In this document: in pieces, positions 58,897 through 64,000 of the stretch | Position numbering within the stretch: position 1 is the first letter of the stretch | Layout of the letters: each line of letters begins with the position of its first letter | Source of the DNA: Lunularia cruciata | Taxonomy: Eukaryota > Streptophyta > Marchantiopsida > Lunulariales > Lunulariaceae | Length of the DNA: 64,000 nt | Reading direction: 5' to 3' | NCBI GenBank assembly: GCA_948567375.1 | Contig: OX419757.1 | Span: forward strand, 76,508,001 to 76,572,000 | Program-made: the position numbers and the translations under genes | Notes under the pieces: generated by a model | The model's input: only the letters and a program-made list of their open reading frames with translations | What the model was told of the DNA's origin: nothing | Databases searched by the model: none

Positions 58897-60681
58897 TATT
58901 CTACTAGCATTGAGACACATCATTTCATTACAAAGATTGAAATGCTTTGATGTGACAATGCTGTATATTTTGTGATAATACTGGAGAATATACAAGTACT
59001 TCCTTCAACAAATATTGTTCTTTTAGAGCATATATTTTCCTAGGATACAAGCAAGAAAGCAAAGGCTATTGATTGGAACAAAGGAGTGATCATAAAATAA
59101 TCATTTCACAAAATGCATTGATTCTCAAAGACCATATTTGCATTGATAACATACAGCCATCTGATCATTCTCATGGAGATGAAGATCTCATTCTCCAATC
59201 TGATCCTCAATTCTTTAGAGCATCTCCTCACCTTGGCATTCCTTCATCCTCTCCCTTGAATTTACCTGCTTCAATGGGAGTTCCTCCAAATATTTCATAT
59301 TTGGTGGAAGTTCGTCCAATTTGTATAAATTCTCAAGCACCTTCTCAACCCTCTACTATTATTTTTCCTACAATATCTACACCTCTTATTTCTCCCTCCT
59401 CTGATATGCAAGGAAATACTCCTCTTTATTATCAAAGAGAATCTACACCTTCCTCTACTCCTTTTCTTGATTCTCCTACTCCTCCTTATGCACTAAGATG
59501 CAACTCTCATATTTCCAAAGTAGTTAAAACAACCAAGTGTTGGAAAATGTAAAGCATAAACATAGAAAATGGTCATTTCTATCTACCCTTCATTCCCTTA
59601 ACAAACCTTTCACATACAAAGTAGCTATTTCATGACCTGGTTCAAAGCATTGGAAAGTTGTTATCAATGTTGAGTTACAAAACATGGTTACAATGCAAGC
59701 ATGTACACTAGTACATTTACCTACTGAATAGACTATTGTTAGATGTCAATGGGTACTCAAAATACAGAATACAAACCTTGTTTGGGAGTGAAGTGATCTT
59801 CTCAAATCCTTGGAATTGACTATATTGAAACTTTTCTATGATTGTTAAACTTCAATCCTTGTAGACTCTATTTGCCTTGGCAGAACATTTTGACTTGGAG
59901 CTACACCAACTTGACATTTTTGCTACTTTTCTTTATGGAAAAATCCATGAATGGTATACATAGCTCTTCTTGAAGGTTTGATGGTGTATGTTCCTAGTCT
60001 CATTGCCTTTGTAACCAATCTATTTATGGTTTGAAGCAATGAAACAAATTTGGAATGAACAATTGCATTATGCTCTATTGGACATTGGATTTATCAGGTC
60101 CACAGTTGATAACAATATCTTTGTTCTATGCAAAGACTTTGCCATGATCATTTTTGCATTATATGTTGATGATCTTATATTAGCTACCTCAAATCTTGCA
60201 TTACTCTAGACTGTTAACATTTTACTTATCCAAGAGTAAAAAATGACAAACTTAGATGAAGCCTATCATGTCATTGGTATGCATCTCCAAAAAGATAGAA
60301 AGCAAGGCTAGCTTAAGCTAAATCAAACTATCTTCATTCAAAACAAGTTGAAACAATTTGAACTTAATGAAAAATTCAACTTATTGAATTGTAAACCTAT
60401 GTCTACAATTGCTTTGCTTCATTTGTCTCTAAGGATTGATCAATCACCCTCTACTCAAACTGAAATTGACTATATAATAACAAATCCTTATGAAAGTGTT
60501 ATTGGCAATTTTATGTGCACAATGATCTATTCTTAAGCTGATAATGCTTATTTAGTTAGTAGTCCTGCTTAGTACATGTCCAATGTTGAACTGCACATTG
60601 GATAGCTATTAAAAGTTTTTTTTCTGCTATTTGCAAGGGACTTAACATTTTTTGCTTAAGTATTCTAGTTGAGGTTCAACA

Positions 60682-61116
60682 TTGCATCTACAAGGATTTG
60701 TTGATTTTGCTTATAGTGACAATGTGGATTCTTGTAAGTCTACTAGTGGACTTTGCTTCCTCCTTGCAAGAGGAGTAGTAAGCTGTGCAAGTAAGAAGAA
60801 GAAGTTATTTGCATTCTCAAGTACTAAAGCTGAGTACATGGCTTTAACCAAAGCCAATACTAAAGCAATTTGGATAAGATTTCTACTTTCATACATTGGT
60901 TATCCTCAAACAACAATAAGGATCTTCTGTGATATGAGAGAAAAATTCTTATTGCTTCTACAAGAAAGAATCATGTCAAGACCAAACATATTGATACTCA
61001 ATATCATTTTTATCAAAGATCAATTTTTCAATGGAGAAATCAGTATTAGCTATTTACCTATTGAAGATATTTGTACTTATGCATTGACAAAGTTTTTACC
61101 TAAAGGACTTCATTAG
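60682..61116 (+). pseudogene. Copia RNase H segment
   Basis: 144 codons open: GFVDFAYSDNVDSCKSTSG (first Asp), SSTKAEYMALTKANTKAIW (catalytic Glu), a changed ICDMREK stretch, and ICTYALTKFLPKGLH at the end. This is the standard C-terminus of copia Pol. It ends 49 bases before the 3' LTR. Confidence 0.85.
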
Positions 61117-61378
61117 AAGCAGATTATTATGTTAGGAACATGATGAAACACAATTGAGTGGGAGTGTTAGAATATAGCAATCAGTTATTTTATATCATTT
61201 GGATGATCACTTAATCTCAATTTGGTTAATCTAAGCCAGTCATGTTTATTCATATTGAATGCGCATCATGTAAATGGTGACTATTGGCTTATGAGAGATG
61301 TACATTTGTGATCTTTCTAGTTCCCATCACACAAGCTTTGTTAATTCATTTTGTGATTGCAACATTGACAAAGTGATC

Positions 61379-64000
61379 TCTTTTTGTCCATGTCTAATTT
61401 CTCACATTCAAAGTTGTCAATGGTGTAAGTTCAGTCTCATATTGGGGAATGGGGGCTGCTATAGGAGAGCAAGAAATGATGGTGTAGTCCTTGTAAGGCT
61501 GGCCATTTACTTGAGATGGGAAGTTATGGTAGTCGAGGTTCCCATAAGCGGCCATAGTCCCATTGAGGGGCTAAGGCTTCTTGTAGAAACTTACCCTTGG
61601 GGATGGCTCAAGGGTCTATCACTCTCACAAGCCCTTTGGCCTCTGTGTTTTTCACTAATACTTAAGAGATGTCTATGAGAGGTAGGTTCCTAATACAAGA
61701 TCTTGCTTGTCCAAACAATGCAATGAGTTGCCAAGGATTCATAAAACAACAAACATAACTACAAAAAATGAACAAAGAAACTTATCTTTTTGCATCATAT
61801 GTCAAGATAGGTTAGGACTTAATGGGTCTCTATATGTATTATTGGTCACAATCGTAAGACATAGGATGGTGTTTATAATCCTAAGAGGAAGGAGGATGAC
61901 CAATTCTTGTCCTACTTGGTCAACCCTTCCTATAGGTACCAAGAGTCACAATTCTGTAGTCTCTCTTTATCATAGAGTATCCTCCTCTACCAGGTGTTTA
62001 GATTAGGAGGATTACCCACAAGGGGAGACAATCCCCTTTAGATAGCTTGATCTAACTCTAATAGGAATTTCCTATCTACCCTCAACATTGTACTAGTTGC
62101 AACCCCCACTTCCTTCATAGCCTATGCCATAAATGCCAATTGGCTCTCTTCCTTTAGATGCTTCCCTAGATGTACACAACCTACTTTGTACGCATGCCAT
62201 TGATGTCTTAAGTAATTCCTTCTAAGTATTATACATTTCCATAGATCTTGTCACGCACTTGAACCTTGCTCACAAACATTTTATTCCCATATCTATTATT
62301 TGCCCACAACTTGTACTCCCATAGAAGACCTTTTGTCTCCCATGACATAACATTCTCCTAAGTCCTTGCACTCCAAGCAAGACTAAAAGGGAGTTACCTC
62401 TTCTTCTTGTTTTTATTACCTTGTGGGAAGAACTGAGCCCTCATCCAATAAAAGGTTACCATACAATCCTTCTCTACATAATCTTTGAAGTTGGTATCTT
62501 GCACATCAACAAACCCATCCATGTACATCAATTCCAAGGTCCTACCTAGATAGCAACCCCACATACTTGCTTACTGCACAAGGTACATGAAGATGATAGT
62601 CAATAATTGTCTACTTGAAGGGGTTGAACATGCTCTCTTCCTTGCCATCTCAACCCAATCAATTGTACATTTGGGTAGTACATTTAGAGGTACATTTGGG
62701 TGGTACATTTAGAGGCTTACAATTTATTGTAATGCAAAACAATACAAGATCCTTGGTGGTATATCATAAGTTCTAGTAGCTCTCCAATATGTTCATGGTC
62801 TCTTGTAGTCCTACAAGGCGTGTTTGCACCATGGGCCAACAATATGGCATCTTCTCATACAAAAAGGGATGAATCCCTCTAGAATGGGTTACATCCAAAG
62901 CGAATCTTTCCTTGAGTTCCCTTTTGAGGCCTCTAGGAAGTGCATCTAGAGGTGGAGGTAGTTCTATTGGCTCCATGTCAAAGAGAGCAACATTGATAGG
63001 TGTGAGACCCAGGAAGCCAAGTGACATCTAACACAAAAAGGTGTTGGTTGATACCATTAATCTTGTGTGGATAATCTTATGTGAATCAATAGATGGGGAA
63101 TTTGGTCATGCCTAAGTACATAACTAAAATCCTCATGCATTATTCCAGGAATTATGGGGCTCCTTACCCAAATCTTCCAATTTGGGTGATAAGCCAAAAG
63201 TAGCCCTATGACTATAGGCTTGCTTGACTCAAGCATGTATGAGATAGCTCCATGGAAATTGGAACCACTTGAATCAACTTCCTCATCATTGAGGTTTGTG
63301 TCTTGTACCTTGTCATAAAACTTGATCATACATGAGCTAAGTGCATCATATGTCAAAGAGTACTTGAAGGCATGGTTGCATCCACTTTGTATCCATTTCT
63401 CTAGGATTGCAAGAGCTTGTCCTACACTATGGGCAATGCTAGTTTGAGTTCTTTCTTCCAATTGCTCAAAGGCGGTCTTAAGTTGCTAGATTTTGATATT
63501 GATTTGAACATTTTGCAACCCTATATCATTGTTGTTGATGGTGGTGTTGTGGGAGCCTTGCAGCTGAGTATCCTTGTAGATCATGATCTCCTTTTTAGAT
63601 ATCAGGGTTACTTTGATGCATTATCATGTTGGACATATATGCAGTTTCAATGCTAACCCTCAATTTGCAAACTTGAGACAATCCACTAAACCTCAAGGTG
63701 AAATACAGGAAATTTATTCCTCAATAAGTCAGTTTTTGAGGGTTTCTTAATGTGATATCCCCTTGCATTATAGCTTTGACCATTACACATTGGGTAATCC
63801 AAAGTTCCCAAGAGTCAATCTTTTATACCCACAGCATGGAAAACTGCTCTATACTAATTGTTGTCCATTGTTGCTCCCATAGTAAGAAGGGCCAGGTTGA
63901 AATAATAGATCTGGTCCACCAAGGTAAACGCCAACATTTCCCATTGTAGCCAACTGAAATAAGCAAATATCTCCCAATGCATATCTTACATTAGATTTAG
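61379..64000. other. Unassigned right-hand end
   Basis: AT-rich sequence with no recognised family. Two adjoining minus-strand frames (63,461-63,057 and 63,027-62,773) contain MEERTQTSIAHSVGQALAIL and IELPPPLDALPRGLKRELKE. They may be pieces of one decayed protein of retroelement or host origin. A short direct repeat of GTACATTTAGAGG / GTACATTTGGG occurs at about 62,668-62,715. Confidence 0.3.

Larger units (their letters stand above)
57651..61378 (+). mobile_element. Decayed Ty1/copia retrotransposon
   Basis: LTRs of about 214 bp at 57,651-57,864 and 61,165-61,378 share TGTTAGAATATAGCAA starts and GACAAAGTGA ends but are clearly diverged. A purine tract GAGTGGGAG precedes the 3' LTR. Inside, in copia order, are a Gag knuckle (CFYC...GHHFKDC near 57,970), GAG-pre-integrase and integrase (58,555-58,896), RT with YGLKQ and YVDD (60,020-60,190), and RNase H. 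Many stops show that it is inactive. Confidence 0.88.

Noticed and set aside
1-64000. CRISPR arrays, bacterial operons, tRNA or rRNA genes
   Set aside because: I saw no regular repeat-spacer array, operon layout, tRNA cloverleaf boxes or rRNA sequence.

Overview
The window is nuclear DNA of a land plant, most likely a non-flowering one (bryophyte or lycophyte grade; the species cannot be named from sequence alone). The evidence is a spliced LRL-type bHLH gene with GT-AG introns, abundant Ty3/gypsy and Ty1/copia elements with plant-style tRNA primer sites, and AT-rich decayed repeats beside a GC-richer gene region.

Bases 1 to about 33,500 are one nest of LTR retrotransposons. From outside in: element B (+ strand, very decayed, 27,039-32,935, with its 5' part outside the window) was hit by chromovirus E (+, 1-2,707 and 26,028-27,038). 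E was hit by chromovirus C (-, 2,708-6,889 and 24,587-26,027). C was hit by element A (-, 6,890-24,586). A was hit by the young, intact element D (+, 10,363-18,164). Short target-site duplications and restored reading frames support the C, A and D junctions. B also holds a solo LTR of the D family.

The striking content is the family of A and B. A is a Ty3/gypsy element whose single long frame reads gag - protease - C5 cytosine DNA methyltransferase - reverse transcriptase - RNase H - integrase - PHD finger. The methyltransferase shows motifs I, IV (PCQ), VI (ENV) and VIII in canonical order and resembles the DNMT3 type. The PHD finger closes the integrase. The element therefore carries both a DNA-methylation writer and a probable histone reader. 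The frame is broken only by stops of the TAG and TGA kind and one or two frameshifts, and the integrase glutamate has become lysine. Element C has arrays of heat-shock elements in both LTRs just upstream of a TATA box.

Bases 33,523-38,691 hold no gene that I can support. An eight-exon LRL bHLH gene occupies 38,692-43,346 on the + strand. From 43,347 to about 52,095 no gene is recognisable. From 52,096 to 57,160 there is a decayed R2-like non-LTR reverse transcriptase (- strand) among copies of an inverted-repeat family. A decayed Ty1/copia element lies at 57,651-61,378, and 61,379-64,000 holds only unrecognised open frames.
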